The notes beneath the pieces are model-generated. The model was not told where the DNA came from. It made no database searches and was given only the letters and a program-made list of their open reading frames with translations. From the NCBI RefSeq assembly GCF_020497125.1, contig NC_059079.1, positions 10,683,553 to 10,747,552 of the forward strand: a stretch of DNA of 64,000 bases, in the 5' to 3' direction. Source of the stretch: Mauremys mutica (lineage: Eukaryota; Chordata; Testudines; Geoemydidae). The translations under genes were made by a program, and so were the position numbers. Shown one piece after another: positions 13,301-21,700 of this stretch. Within the stretch, counting starts at the first letter, position 1, and each line of letters starts with the position of its first letter.

Positions 13301-16300
13301 TTTCCCCAGCTCCAGGCTGTGGCTGCCAGGGAGAGACCCCCCCCCCGCTTTCCCAGCCCCAGCTCGGGGACTGCCAGGGTGGATTTGATTTAAATCACTA
13401 GTCAGAAAGACTCGATTTAATCATGGTTTTCTACATAAAAGTGCATTCTTGTTAGTTGGTATAACCTTAATACATATTCTTCACAACTCAGAGATAGATG
13501 TAGGTTTTGTTTTTAGAAGGTACACACTATACACTTTTAAACAGTGATTTATTTTGAAATCTTTTCAGATTAGTTTTACAGCTATATCAGAAAATGAATG
13601 ATTATTTGATTATTTCATTTATCAAAGGTAATTGAAGCAGATATTTATGAAGCCATTGGGAGGTGAACTATCTCCAATTCAACAAGTTAATCATTAATAT
13701 TTGGAGGATTTTCTTGCCATGCTGTATTAGGAGGAGAGCACCACCAGACAGACATTTAAATTGTTTTATTTTACTTAACTTTGTTGTTTTAGTTTTCTGG
13801 ATTTTTTTCTTCAATAGCAAACATATAATATTTTAACAAAACAAGCATATGTCTCTCGCTTCTCAAACATTTATCTCCAGACTTCTTCTCCTTGTCCAGA
13901 TCTATTCCCCCCACAACAATCTTCTATTCATTGAACTTTTTGAAACTTAGAACTTTTAGAGCGAGGTAAGGGATTGACTCTGTGTACACAAATTTGCAGA
14001 GGGACAATAGAGTGAGGTTTGTTATTTCTCACCTCTATATATTAATTAATTTATTTAAAAACATTTTTGCTGTTAACAAGCATGTTACCTCTGGTGACAC
14101 AAATCCAGTTTGAGAACTGAAAAACTAAGCGTCTCTGATGGTATCTTCTAGACTGAGCAGAGTCCCATTGGGTAGATAGAAAAATTAAGCTATATAATCT
14201 ATATGGAAGCCTGTGGAACCCCGTAAGATTGGGTCCCTAATCCATTAACTATTGGAACTTATTTACAAAACTTCTTAAACATTACATGAATATACTGTCG
14301 CATCCTACAGAATTAGAATTTATAATCCCTATTCCATGATGAGGTGTCTTTGAGCTATAATGTATCTTAATTAGATAGGTTTAGATAGGTTTTTTCCCCC
14401 TCAAAAAGTATTTTATCAAAAAATCTGTTTTTGGTTTTTTTTAATCATTTATTTTTATCCACCTTGGGGGCTGCCATGGTGGGGGAGACCCCGTCTTCCC
14501 CAGCCCCAGCTCGGGAGCTGCCACAGCAGGGAAGAGAGGTAGAGAACCCACTCCTTTCCAGCCCCAGCTCAGGGGCTGCTGCGGTGGGGGAGAGAGGACA
14601 CTTCTATCACATTAGAAAGGTAAGACTACGGATGTTAAAATATGAGTTGTGTGCTTTTTTTTGGTAGAACAACAAAAGTTAATGATTATTAAGTTGTTTT
14701 TTTTAATATAGTGCTTTTATCCAAAGCGCTTTACAATAGTTAGCTAACGGTACAAACAACATTTGGAAGGATCATTAAGTGGTCCTATGAGACCCTCAGC
14801 AATTTTCAAGTGGTCTGCAAAAAAGACAGTTTGAGAACCACTGCCCTAGAGGACGCAGCACAAGATTGAAAGCCCTTATTTACTAATCCTGTCTCTGCCA
14901 TTAATTCACTGCATGATGCTGGAAAAGTAATTTTACCTCTCAATGCTTCAGTTTCTCCCCTTTTCCCCACACAATTCCCACTATCTGTAAAATGGGGATA
15001 ATTCTGCTTCCCATTGCTCAAGGAAGCAGGAGGAGATTAGCAAATGTTTACACAGTGCTTTGAAGATGCAAAGCTCTATATAATATTACGTACTTTTACA
15101 AATGGGTAAACTGAGGCCAAAGTGTATGTGATTTGCCCACTGTCCCATAGCAAGTTAGTTGTGAAGCCAGCAACAGAATCTAGGGGTATATCTACACAGC
15201 AATTAAACACCCACTGCTAGCCCAGGTCAGCTGACTGGGGCTCAGGGCTGTAAAACTGTGGTGTACACATTCAGGCTTGGGCTGGAGCCTGAGCTCTAGG
15301 ACCCTGCAAGGGGGGGAGGTTCCTTGAGCCCAAATGTCTACACCACAATTTTACATCTCCCCTGCCCGTCAGCTGACACAAGCCAGTCACAGGTGTTTAA
15401 TTGCTGCGTACACATACCCTGGGAGTTCTGGCTCCAACTTCCTTGTTGCGTGCAGTAAACCAGACTTCTTTTGGAGTCAATGAATATCAAACAAGTGCTT
15501 TAAATAGGAAGGAAAAGAGGAGAGACAAAGACAGGCCTGAACCAGGAAGAAATACTGTAAAGCACAAATGAGCTCTACAGAACACGCTCATTTATAACTG
15601 GAAAAGACACTGGAGAATATATTGTAAGAAACAATCTTACATTTGCCAGGATATGAACTGGATGGTTTAAATATGCTTTTCCTATTTTTGATGCTATGGG
15701 GCTAGATTGGGGCCTTTGATTTACTGGTTATCCCTTTACATTTTATTTCTTTTAAATTTCTTTGCTTCTTTTGATCTTTGTATTTTTTCTTTGTCCAAAT
15801 GAAATAAATAAAATGCATATATTTTAATTTAGACATTTAAACTCTAGTGCTACAGTAATGGTAGCATTATGAATACACTGACATACACATAGCGAGAAAA
15901 GACGTAATTATTGCTAACGTGGTGGGAAAAAGCACCTAAGCTCAGCTCCTATGCACTTAGAGCTCTGATTCCAACTAATTCGAATTCATTTAGGAATGGA
16001 CTGAGAATCGAACAGCTGTATCAGTCTCTCTCTACTACAAACACATTAGCCCCTATTCCAGTAACCCCCCTATTTTAGCCTCCAGTCCAGTCTACCTTTC
16101 AAGTGTATCCAAACCAAAGCCAAGGTCTCCCAATCTTGTCTTGATACTCCATTTCCCTATTTCCTCTCCACATTTGCTTCCCCCTCTCCTGAATACAACT
16201 CAAGCTTCTTTTCATTTTCAAAGCCTTCTTAATTTCATTCCCTGCCTGTGTCTCACTCCTCATTTCTGGATGCATCCATTCTTAGATCAGATACTCACCT

Positions 16301-16589
16301 GACTCCGCACTTTGGCTTCTTCTTGTACTTCTGACACTGTAACACTATCTCCTAAGTTTGCACAGTTCAACGAAGCCCTGCATTCCTAAAATTATAACTA
16401 TTCCACAAAGTAGGATACCCTGCAACTCTGGAATCATGTTAGCCCAAGAAAGAATCACAAAGCAGGACCCCAAGTGTGCAAGCTTTTAACCAGACTATAG
16501 TGTGAGAGAGGAGGTTTCTATACCTGCTTTGCAGCAGCAGCTCCCTGGCCCTTTGCCTGGGGACTTTTCCTGGGTCTTCTCCCAAGCAT
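1199..16589 (-). CDS. CC2D1B: CC2D1B, N-terminal part (5 coding exons; gene continues beyond left edge)
   Basis: Coiled-coil and C2 domain protein 1B (Lgd/Freud-2 family). Known family roles: binding ESCRT-III CHMP4 proteins in endosome and nuclear-envelope remodelling, and transcriptional repression. Minus-strand coding exons are 16524-16589, 9477-9618, 5063-5166, 3348-3470 and 1199-1333. Their lengths (66, 142, 104, 123, 135 nt) keep one frame for 190 codons with GT-AG borders throughout. The protein opens MLGRRPRKSPQAKGQG, then LGLFVDFNPEAMLLDI, DEDLEAELAAITG, LPMDHIEKMAAECMKDLNEK, AELQEVLG and the start of the first DM14 repeat (ERGLK). These match the recalled mammalian N-terminus exon by exon. 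Later DM14 repeats and the C2 domain must lie left of position 1; I could not find the next exon within 1-1198. CC2D1B is preferred over CC2D1A because ORC1 and PRPF38A follow, as in human 1p32. Confidence 0.93.
1905..2106 (-). repeat. Cry SINE (tRNA-derived, turtle type)
   Basis: Read on the minus strand it starts GGGATAGCTCAATGGTTTGA, a tRNA A-box-like segment, followed by the B-box-like GTGAGTTCAATCC, a CCCCCTGCCTTCACTAGCAG core (plus-strand sense) and the GAGATATACC tail. It lies in CC2D1B intron 4. Confidence 0.85.
2695..2905 (+). repeat. MIR-type SINE fragment
   Basis: Contains the MIR core: AGCTCTGCC, GGTGATCTTGGGGAAGTCAT, CTGTAAAATGATAAT and the AAGCACTTTGAGAT tail. An old, diverged copy in a CC2D1B intron. 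Confidence 0.7.
3348..3470 (-). CDS. CC2D1B: CC2D1B coding exon 4
   Basis: 41 codons, phase 0 to 0. Begins AELQEVLGKQDETESGED, matching the ELQEVLG motif of the family, then runs into a variable acidic/proline linker (VLADPPVIQQQPELQAE). Donor GAG|GTAAGA. Confidence 0.92.
3471..5062. other. CC2D1B intron 3; nothing else recognised
   Basis: About 1.6 kb of intron between exons 4 and 3 of CC2D1B. I saw no exon, transposon end or RNA gene. Confidence 0.6.
5063..5166 (-). CDS. CC2D1B: CC2D1B coding exon 3
   Basis: Takes 2 nt from the previous junction, then encodes PLPMDHIEKMAAECMKDLNE followed by the glutamate-rich KEEEDGLEEDTDLL, ending in phase 0 at GTATGT. LPMxHIEK is a family signature. 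Confidence 0.93.
6211..6339. repeat. Palindromic MITE-like hairpin
   Basis: Left half AGAGAGGCAAGGCGGGTGAG...AGGACCAACTTCT is mirrored by AGAAGTTGGTCC...CTCACCCACCTTGTCTCTCT. The two arms fold over most of the 129 bp. A half copy of the same family (GAGGTAATATCTTTTATTG) is at about 10736-10775. Confidence 0.75.
7232..8710 (-). repeat. CR1 LINE 3' end, split by an LTR insertion
   Basis: 7232-7571 reads as antisense CR1 3' end (AGAAAGGCCCATTTTAATAA, CTAGTCTGATCTCCTGCATA, TTAAAGAGCC). The element resumes after the LTR at 8670 (ATGTTCAAGCCACCTCTTAA). The two pieces join as in typical turtle CR1 copies. Confidence 0.7.
7572..8669. repeat. Solo LTR of an old retroviral-like element
   Basis: About 1.1 kb bounded by TGTGACACCCTGTACCCC and GTACCCTGGGGAATGTCACA, that is 5'-TG...CA-3' with short inverted ends. 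It has an internal AATAAA (8264-8269) and TATAAA-like motifs. Nothing resembling gag, pol or env is adjacent. It interrupts a CR1 copy; the flanks (TAAG / GAAG) suggest a decayed 4-bp target duplication. Confidence 0.6.
8725..9257. mobile_element. Non-autonomous DNA transposon, probably hAT-like
   Basis: Terminal inverted repeats CAGGGGCATGCCC and ...CATGCACGCCCCTG enclose a GC-rich, purine/pyrimidine-biased core. The flanks GAACATCT / CTACATCT suggest a decayed 8-bp target duplication. Open frames on the minus strand here are not conserved genes. Confidence 0.5.
9477..9618 (-). CDS. CC2D1B: CC2D1B coding exon 2
   Basis: Acceptor GGTTCCAG, donor AAAA|GTAAGT. Encodes LGLFVDFNPEAMLLDIEDGG and then the acidic DEDLEAELAAITGEKMTEGK, leaving 1 nt. 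This block corresponds to the conserved MGLFMEFGPEDMLL / EDLEAELLALTG segment of mammalian CC2D1B. Confidence 0.93.
9619..10735. other. CC2D1B intron 1, proximal part; nothing recognised
   Basis: AT-rich intronic DNA upstream of exon 2 with no exon or repeat that I can name. Confidence 0.5.
10834..12695 (+). mobile_element. Decayed PIF/Harbinger transposon with transposase relic
   Basis: The element holds a HARBI1-like transposase relic (separate entry). Probable ends are CTAGCACGTGCCTACACTT on the left and GTGTAGTGCAGACAAATCCC on the right, resembling diverged inverted ends of turtle Harbingers. Boundaries are approximate because the ends are eroded and a hAT is inserted against the right end. 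Confidence 0.6.
11507..12217 (+). pseudogene. Harbinger (HARBI1-like) DDE transposase pseudogene
   Basis: Two neighbouring open stretches. The first (from 11507) ends in a helix-turn-helix-like segment, YRSVANQYGVGKSTVGAVL. Stops follow at about 11731, and a second stretch (11765-12217) carries the DDE_Tnp_4 signature: FPNCGGAIDGTHIPI (first catalytic D), NRKEYFSM, then TDINAGWSGKMHNACIF and a GDTDYSLFPWLM block, where the family normally reads GD(S/A)xYPLxPWLM. The frame then degrades. It cannot encode a working transposase as it stands. It is relic DNA in the first intron of CC2D1B, on the opposite strand. Confidence 0.85.
12767..13061. mobile_element. Harbinger-type MITE nested in hAT
   Basis: Ends GACCTGGTCTACACTGG and AGTATAGACATATCC, flanked by TAA on both sides (3-bp target duplication typical of PIF/Harbinger). 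The core carries ACTTCAGCTACATGAATAAC, TCGACGTACTTAGA and GATAAATCGACCCC. Same family as 48764-49044, opposite orientation. Confidence 0.85.
13379..14464. mobile_element. AT-rich DNA transposon with inverted ends
   Basis: Starts GGTGGATTTGATTTAAATCA and ends with the imperfect inverse ATCATTTATTTTTATCCACC. It splits a GC-rich repeat (CAGCCCCAGCTCGGGG on both sides). Composition changes sharply at both ends. I cannot assign the superfamily. Confidence 0.6.
14855..15115 (+). repeat. MIR-type SINE fragment
   Basis: CCTGTCTCTGCCATTAATTC, CAGTTTCTCC, CTATCTGTAAAATGGGGATA and ACAGTGCTTTGAAGATGCAA follow MIR order. The hAT above inserted at its upstream edge. Confidence 0.65.
15184..15419. mobile_element. 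Palindromic MITE
   Basis: Ends GGGTATATCTACACAGCAAT and ATTGCTGCGTACACATACCC form an inverted repeat of about 30 bp, with sub-terminal palindromes (CAGGTCAGCTGAC / GTCAGCTGACA). Related to the copy at 25505-25780. Confidence 0.75.
16299..16385 (-). other. Possible in-frame cassette exon of CC2D1B
   Basis: Between coding exons 1 and 2 lies an 87-nt segment with a plausible acceptor (ATTTTAG) and a consensus donor (CAG|GTGAGT). Its length is divisible by three and it is open in the CC2D1B frame, encoding ECRASLNCANLGD... KVRSQ. Insertion would add 29 residues between KQ and LGLF without breaking the frame. It has no counterpart in the mammalian protein I recall, so it may be alternative, lineage-specific or chance. 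Confidence 0.3.
16524..16589 (-). CDS. CC2D1B: CC2D1B coding exon 1 (start codon)
   Basis: Encodes 22 residues beginning MLGRRPRKSPQAK and ending AAAAKQ, ending in phase 0 at a GTATAG donor. The ATG is at 16589-16587 with A at -3. The recalled human exon (PGPRPRKGPQARGQG... AAAKQ) has the same length class and ending, which fixes this start. An upstream out-of-frame ATG lies 10 nt before it. Confidence 0.9.
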
Positions 16590-16764
16590 GTTGGCTCATG
16601 AATCTCAAACAACTCTACCTTTAACGGACACAAAAAGAATCCCACACATACATAGGTTAAGACACTGACATCCAACTGTGACACATGACAGAAGCCTATA
16701 AACCAACCTAATCCAGCCTGAAAGGTGGGCATAGCAGCCAGCAGCCCCACACATTACAGCTCCA

Positions 16765-16992
16765 CACCAAAGGCTCCACCCTGTAACCACCCCCCAGGGT
16801 CACCATACCCAACCCCATAACTCCCCTCCCTGGATTACTATATCCACCCCACAGAGCAGGGACACCAGCCTGTAACCACCAACCCATGGTTACTATACCC
16901 ACCCACCCAGACCAGCACCGCCCTGTAATCCCCACACCAGGGATATTACACCCACCCTGCAGACCGGAGACACCTCCCTGCAACACCCCCCA
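16765..16992. repeat. Degenerate minisatellite, ~55-65-bp unit
   Basis: Imperfect units of the type CCTGTAACCACC...GGGTTACTATACCCACC...CAG recur about four times (TGTAACCACC, CATAACTCCC, TGTAACCACC, TGTAATCCCC). It runs directly into the sharper 52-bp minisatellite and looks older. Confidence 0.65.
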
Positions 16993-17004
16993 GGCACCCT
17001 GGAG

Positions 17005-17392
17005 CTGGGCACAGGAGCCTGTCCCCCCTCACTCGGGTTCTCCCCCTCCCTCCCGAGCCGGGTTCAGGAGCCTGTCCCCCCTCACTCGGGTTCTCCCCTC
17101 CCTCCCGAGCCGGGTTCAGGAGCCTGTCCCCCCTCACTCGGGTTCTCCCCTCCCTCCCGAGCCGGGTTCAGGAGCCTGTCCCCCCCTCACTCCGGGTTCT
17201 CCCCTCCCTCCCGAGCCGGGTTCAGGAGCCTGTCCCCCCTCACTCGGGTTCTCCTCACTCCCGAGCCGGGTTCAGGAGCCTGTCCCCCCTCACTCCGGGT
17301 TCTCCCCCCCTCACTCCGGGTTCAGGAGCCTGTCCCCCCTCACTCCGGGTTCTCCTCCCCCCCTCACTCCGGGCACAGGAGCCTGTCGCTCC
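17005..17392. repeat. Minisatellite, ~52-bp unit, about 7 copies
   Basis: Tandem units built on CAGGAGCCTGTCCCCCCTCA followed by CTCGGGTTCTCCCC and TCCCGAGCCGGGTT. Copies 1-5 are nearly identical; the last ones are shortened or rearranged. A proline-rich frame through it on the plus strand is a by-product of the repeat, not a gene. It borders the CC2D1B CpG promoter. Confidence 0.9.
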
Positions 17393-17394
17393 AG

Positions 17395-17850
17395 GTCCCC
17401 TCCCCGGAAGCCGTTCCCAGGAGCCGGTCTCCCGCGCGGGTTCCTTCCCCCGTCCCAGACCTGGAGCCCGGCACAGCGGCTGGAGCGCCCTGTCAGGACA
17501 AGGCGGGTGGAGACAAGCAGCGGGCACCGCCATGTAAATAACCGACTCCCTCCCCCCCCCCCGCCGCGACGCGGGGCAGCGGGGCCTGTGCAGGCTCCGG
17601 GGAAGGGACAGAGGCGACACCCGGCCTCCGCCCCCGCACACGGCGTGACTGGACTGGCCTACCCTGCCCGGCACGCCCGGCCCAGCGCGCAGGAGACCCT
17701 GGAGAGGCGCGCGCACGCTCGCCGCCACTCCACAGCAGGAGGCGGCTCCAAGCTCAACGCGCACGCAGGCGCAAAGCGAGAGGGGGCGGGGCCAGGAATC
17801 TTAGAGAGGCGGGGTTATAAGAAAGGGGAGGAGCAGAGGGGTGGGGCCAT
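17395..17850 (-). promoter_or_regulatory. CpG-rich promoter region of CC2D1B with probable noncoding exon 1
   Basis: A dense CpG, GC-rich stretch about 0.8-1.2 kb upstream of the CC2D1B start exon. On the minus strand a candidate first-exon donor (GCAGG|GTAGGCC) falls at 17663/17662. There is no convincing in-frame ATG, so exon 1 is probably noncoding. GGGGCGGGGCC near 17782 is an Sp1/KLF-type GC box. The transcription start is inferred. Confidence 0.5.
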
Positions 17851-18534
17851 AAGGATGGGTCAGATGGGGTGAAGTTTTCAAGGGGCCATAGGGTCTTGCC
17901 ATAGGTTAGGGAGTGAAGTTTGGAGGAGTGGATCCAGTACCCAGGGACCAAGGTAAGTGGATAGGTAGAACCAACCCCAGGCCAGTCATACTGGTTCAGT
18001 GCAGAGGGAAGCATGGAGCAAAGAATAGGGCCTAGACAATCACTGGGATGCCCATGGGAGTCACATCTTAGCCTGAGGCAGTTAGTTGCCCTTAGAATTA
18101 TTTTCCAGTCTTTGCCAGCAAGTCCCAGTGACACCTTTTGGAGCAGATGACAGTACCCTGCAGTTAAAGTCGCAGCCAGACAGCTAGCAACTACACTAGT
18201 TTTCTTAAGCAACAGCATATGGATTTGGTGCCTGATAGACACCCAAGCTTAACATTGGCCTAAAGCTCACTGAACCAGAGACAGCACCACCCTTTTTAAA
18301 GGGCAAAGCAGATGGTCAATGATCCACAGACAGTGGTTCTGTGTATGCTATGAAATTTGCCACTTTTTTTTTAATTAAAGCTGTTTCTAGCATTTGATCG
18401 TGAAGATGGTTCACAGTTGGAAGGCCAAACAGACACTGAATTTTCTAGAATCTGGAAAAAAAATAGTTCTGAGGTGAGAACTATCATATTCTTCATTCAT
18501 CTCAATGGACTTAATTCTGAAAACATAGTTACTT

Positions 18535-19317
18535 TGTCATAACTATAAGGGGAAGGGTAACATCCCTCCTGGCCAGAGGCACCAAAATCCTTTTAGCTGG
18601 AAAGGGTTAAGAAGCTTAGGTAACCTGACACACACCTGACCCAAAGGACCAATAAGGGGACAAGATACTTTCAAATCTTGGGGGAGGGAGGCTTTTGGTT
18701 TGTTCTCTTTGTTTTGGTGGTGTTGGCTCTTGGGACTAAGAGGGAGCAGACATCAATCCATGCTCTCCAAATCTTTCTGAACAAGTCTCTCATATTTCAA
18801 ACTTGTAAGTAACAGCCAGGCAAGATGTATTAGTTTATCTTTGTTTTCTCAACTTGTGAATTTTACCTTTGCTAGAGAGAGGTATCCCTGTTTTGTTGTA
18901 ACTTTGAAACTAAGGCTAGAGGGGGTTCCTCTAGGCTCTTTGAATCTGATTACCCAGTAAAGTTATTTTCCATCCTGATTTTTACAGAGATGATTTTTAC
19001 ATTTTTAATAAAATCCTTCTTTTAAGAACCTGACTGATTTTTCCATTGTCCAAAGACCCAGGGGTCTTTGATCACTTTGTAACCAATTGGTTAGATATTA
19101 TTCTCAAGTCTCCCCAGGAAAGGGGGCGAAAGGGCTTGGGGGGATATTTTGGGGGAAGAGGAACTCCACGTGGTCCTTTCCCTGTTTCTTGTTAAATCAC
19201 TTGGTGGTGACAGCATACCAGGTTTTAACTTAAGCTGGTAAAAATAAGCTTAGGGGGCTTTCATGCAAGTCCCCATAGCTGTACCCTAGAGTTCAGAGTG
19301 GGGAAGGAACCCTGACA
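18535..19317. repeat. Solo LTR of an old retroviral-like element
   Basis: Bounded by TGTCATAACTATAAGGGG and GGAACCCTGACA (TG...CA, inverted TGTCA/TGACA). AATAAA at 19007-19012 is an internal polyadenylation signal. TAGTTA occurs 3 bp before the left end and directly after the right end. No coding remnant is adjacent. It sits between CC2D1B and ORC1. Confidence 0.6.
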
Positions 19318-20182
19318 TAGTTAATAAAATTGGCTTTAAGTATTTCACTGCTGATAATTTTAGCAGAAATATGCAACTATGGTGGTTTATCCCATCCTAA
19401 ACTGCTACCCCTCACCTTCATGTGCCAAAAGTTCTAAATATGCCTACCTAATTACCAAAACCTTCAGATTTACTTCAACAGTCCACAATGCAGTTGTGTT
19501 AAACACTGCAATCAGTGGCAAATTTGAAAATTTAGACACAGAATAAAAACAAAATACTGTACTGTTTTATTCTTTAAATCATGAAATCCATATTTACATT
19601 TTCCCTGAGGCTGCTTTGAAGTTCCAGTCTGCCCCAGAAACTGGGGTCTTGCTATGGAATTTAGATCCAGTCTGCCACAGTATTTTGGGTTATGAGTTAC
19701 TGCAGAAACTGAAGAGGTCCTAGCTCTCAGCTAGAGTGTCTATTCCATAAAAACTCATTGTGAGGTAAACCCTCTATCAGCACAGTAAGCCATTCCCACA
19801 TTTTCTATACTGAAGTCACTTATTACAAGCTTGAACTATTTTTGCAGCACATTTCACACTAATAAGTGATTTTAAAGTGATTAAAATGTCATTTAAAAAT
19901 AGCTAATCAAGATATCTTCAGTAATTTTGGTAATTTTTTCCCTCAAGTACAATTTCATACTGAAAACACAGTTTAACCAAATCTCCATCAGCTGTCTTCA
20001 GGCAATTCATCTGAAAGTCTTCTTTGTAACAGATAAACATGCTTAAATTGAAAGTGAAATGTAAAGCTCATTCTTCTATGAAAATACAAATTTCCACTGG
20101 CATTTTTATTTCCAGTAGCAAACACTCATGCTTCCCCCACCCCTTCTGGCCTTGCCTACAGCAGTGTATACTTTCACTGCAC

Positions 20183-20959
20183 GTAAGGCTACGTTTTAGT
20201 CATAGATATTTTTAGTAAGCCATGGACAGGTCATGGGCCGTAAAAATTCACGGTCCGTGACCTGACAATGATTTGTAATATATACCCCTAACTAAAACTT
20301 GGGCCGGGGGCTGCAGGTGCTCTGGAGGGAAAGCACTGGGGCGCTGCGGGTACTCTGGGGGGATGGCAGCCTGGGGGGCGCATGGCTACTGGGGGGGCCT
20401 GGGACTCCTGGCAGGCTCCCTACCTGGCTCTGCGTAGCTCCCTGGAAGCAACCGGAATGTCCCCGCAGCTCCTAGGGGGAGGGAAGGGCAGGAGGGCTTT
20501 GCACACTGCCCTCTCCATAAGCGCTGGCTCTGCAGCTCCCATTGGCCAGGAACTGCAGCTTAGGTAATTTTCCCTCTGAAATTTCAACTGGATACATGAG
20601 ATCTGATTAACACTTTTCAAACATGTCTGCAGACAGGGGCAGCGCAGAGCCCCCTGGCCCCTCCACCTAGGACCTGCAGGGACATGCCAGCCACTTCCAG
20701 GGAGCCCCCCTGAGGTAAGCACCTCCCCACACCCCAACTCCCTGCCTGAGCCCCCTCCCACACCCAAACTACTACTGCTGCTGCTGGGGTGGGGAGAGGT
20801 GGGCGCAGTGGCCTGAGACTGCCCCAGCAGCATCTGGTATGGCTGGCCCAGGGGCTGCCCAAGCTGCTCGGGCAGCCCCGGAGCCAGCCACACCGGCCAC
20901 GACAGAAGTCACAGAACGTCACGGAATCCATGACTTCCACGAGAGACATGCAGCCTTAC
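20183..20959. mobile_element. Non-autonomous DNA transposon carrying an inverted copy of flanking DNA
   Basis: Ends GTAAGGCTACG and GCAGCCTTAC are inverted. Sub-terminal segments (GTCATGGGCC, CACGGTCCGTGACC and GTCACGGAATCCATGACTTC) belong to a common turtle element family. The core is GC-rich with CTGGGGGG/GCTCC blocks. It contains 20551-20626, an inverted copy of 20993-21068 in the adjoining DNA. No clear target duplication was seen. Confidence 0.6.
20551..20626 (+). repeat. Inverted repeat arm 1 (76 bp)
   Basis: Begins AACTGCAGCTTAGG and ends CACTTTTCAAACATGT. It is the reverse complement of 20993-21068 with one mismatch (position 20559) in 76 bp. Confidence 0.95.
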
Positions 20960-20992
20960 ACATAAGCAACAGATGAGAAATTTAATTTTAAA

Positions 20993-21068
20993 ACATGTTT
21001 GAAAAGTGTTAATCAGATCTCATGTATCCAGTTGAAATTTCAGAGGGAAAATTACCTAAACTGCAGTT
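20993..21068 (-). repeat. Inverted repeat arm 2 (76 bp)
   Basis: Begins ACATGTTTGAAAAGTG and ends CCTAAACTGCAGTT. It lies outside the transposon, in ordinary DNA about 0.4 kb past the ORC1 stop codon, so it is presumably the source copy. Confidence 0.95.
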
Positions 21069-21323
21069 TAGTAAAGATACCCCTACTCTTGCAAAAAGTG
21101 CTTTAGCATCTTTAGCGACCACAAGTGGTCAAAATCTCAGTTTTCACATCTTTTCACAGCTTATTTGAAGAGGGCACTTTCCACTCTGTTTTATGGCACT
21201 CTTTCAAGTACTGACTCAGAGGAGAGTATGCCACCTACTGAACACACCAATTACTGCAGCACCAGAAAACATTCAAAACAAGTGATTTAAATGCAAAGGT
21301 ATAAAACATGTAGTAAGGAATTC

Positions 21324-21329
21324 TTTATT
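21324..21329 (-). terminator. Candidate ORC1 polyadenylation signal
   Basis: AATAAA on the minus strand (TTTATT on the given strand), about 180 nt past the ORC1 stop. Implies a short 3' UTR; more distal signals may also be used. Confidence 0.5.
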
Positions 21330-21505
21330 ATATAAAAAAGTGCTTTAATAGATTAAAAATTTAAGCAAAGGGTTTAGAAAAAACAGAACAGTTTCTGGTA
21401 TGTTCAATTTTTATCCACACAACTTTTTAAAACCAGTCTTTTTAAAAAAGTTTAACAATATTTAAAATATTTACACCTACATATATACACAAAACCTCTG
21501 TTGCC

Positions 21506-21700
21506 TCATTCCTGCTTGAGTGCATACGTGACATCATCTTGGCTGATATTCAGGCGCACCCGCACGTGAAGATATTTATTATTGGATTCTACCAGCAAGA
21601 AACGGCAGGCACCAAGTCTTGAGCAAACTGCCATAATTTCTGATACTGTAGGAATTTGCAGACCTTCAATCCTACACAGTGCTACATGCTGATGATAGAT
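21506..21700 (-). CDS. ORC1: ORC1 last coding exon (winged helix, stop)
   Basis: Encodes [40 protein letters not shown] and [18 protein letters not shown] before TGA at 21508-21506. Completes the winged-helix DNA-binding domain. Confidence 0.96.
   Translation of the reverse strand: MYHQHVALCRIEGLQIPTVSEIMAVCSRLGACRFLLVESNNKYLHVRVRLNISQDDVTYALKQE

Larger units (their letters stand above)
12697..14843. mobile_element. hAT transposon with perfect 8-bp target duplication, host to nested insertions
   Basis: Inverted ends CAGAGGTTCTCAAACTGTGA and CAGTTTGAGAACCACTG are flanked by CCCTAGAG on both sides (12689-12696 and 14844-14851). The interior has been invaded by a Harbinger MITE (12767-13061) and by an AT-rich element (about 13379-14464). 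GC-rich AGCCCCAGCTCGGG units lie on both sides of the latter. Confidence 0.85.

Noticed and set aside
17255..17764. 169-residue minus-strand frame that could extend CC2D1B at its 5' end
   Set aside because: It begins with GTG, not ATG, and the true start exon (MLGRRPRKSPQ...) was found at 16589.
16886..17872. Plus-strand 328-residue proline-rich open frame
   Set aside because: It is the translation of the ~52-bp minisatellite and the CpG island; repetitive PHSGSPPPP-like units with no conserved domain, antisense to CC2D1B.
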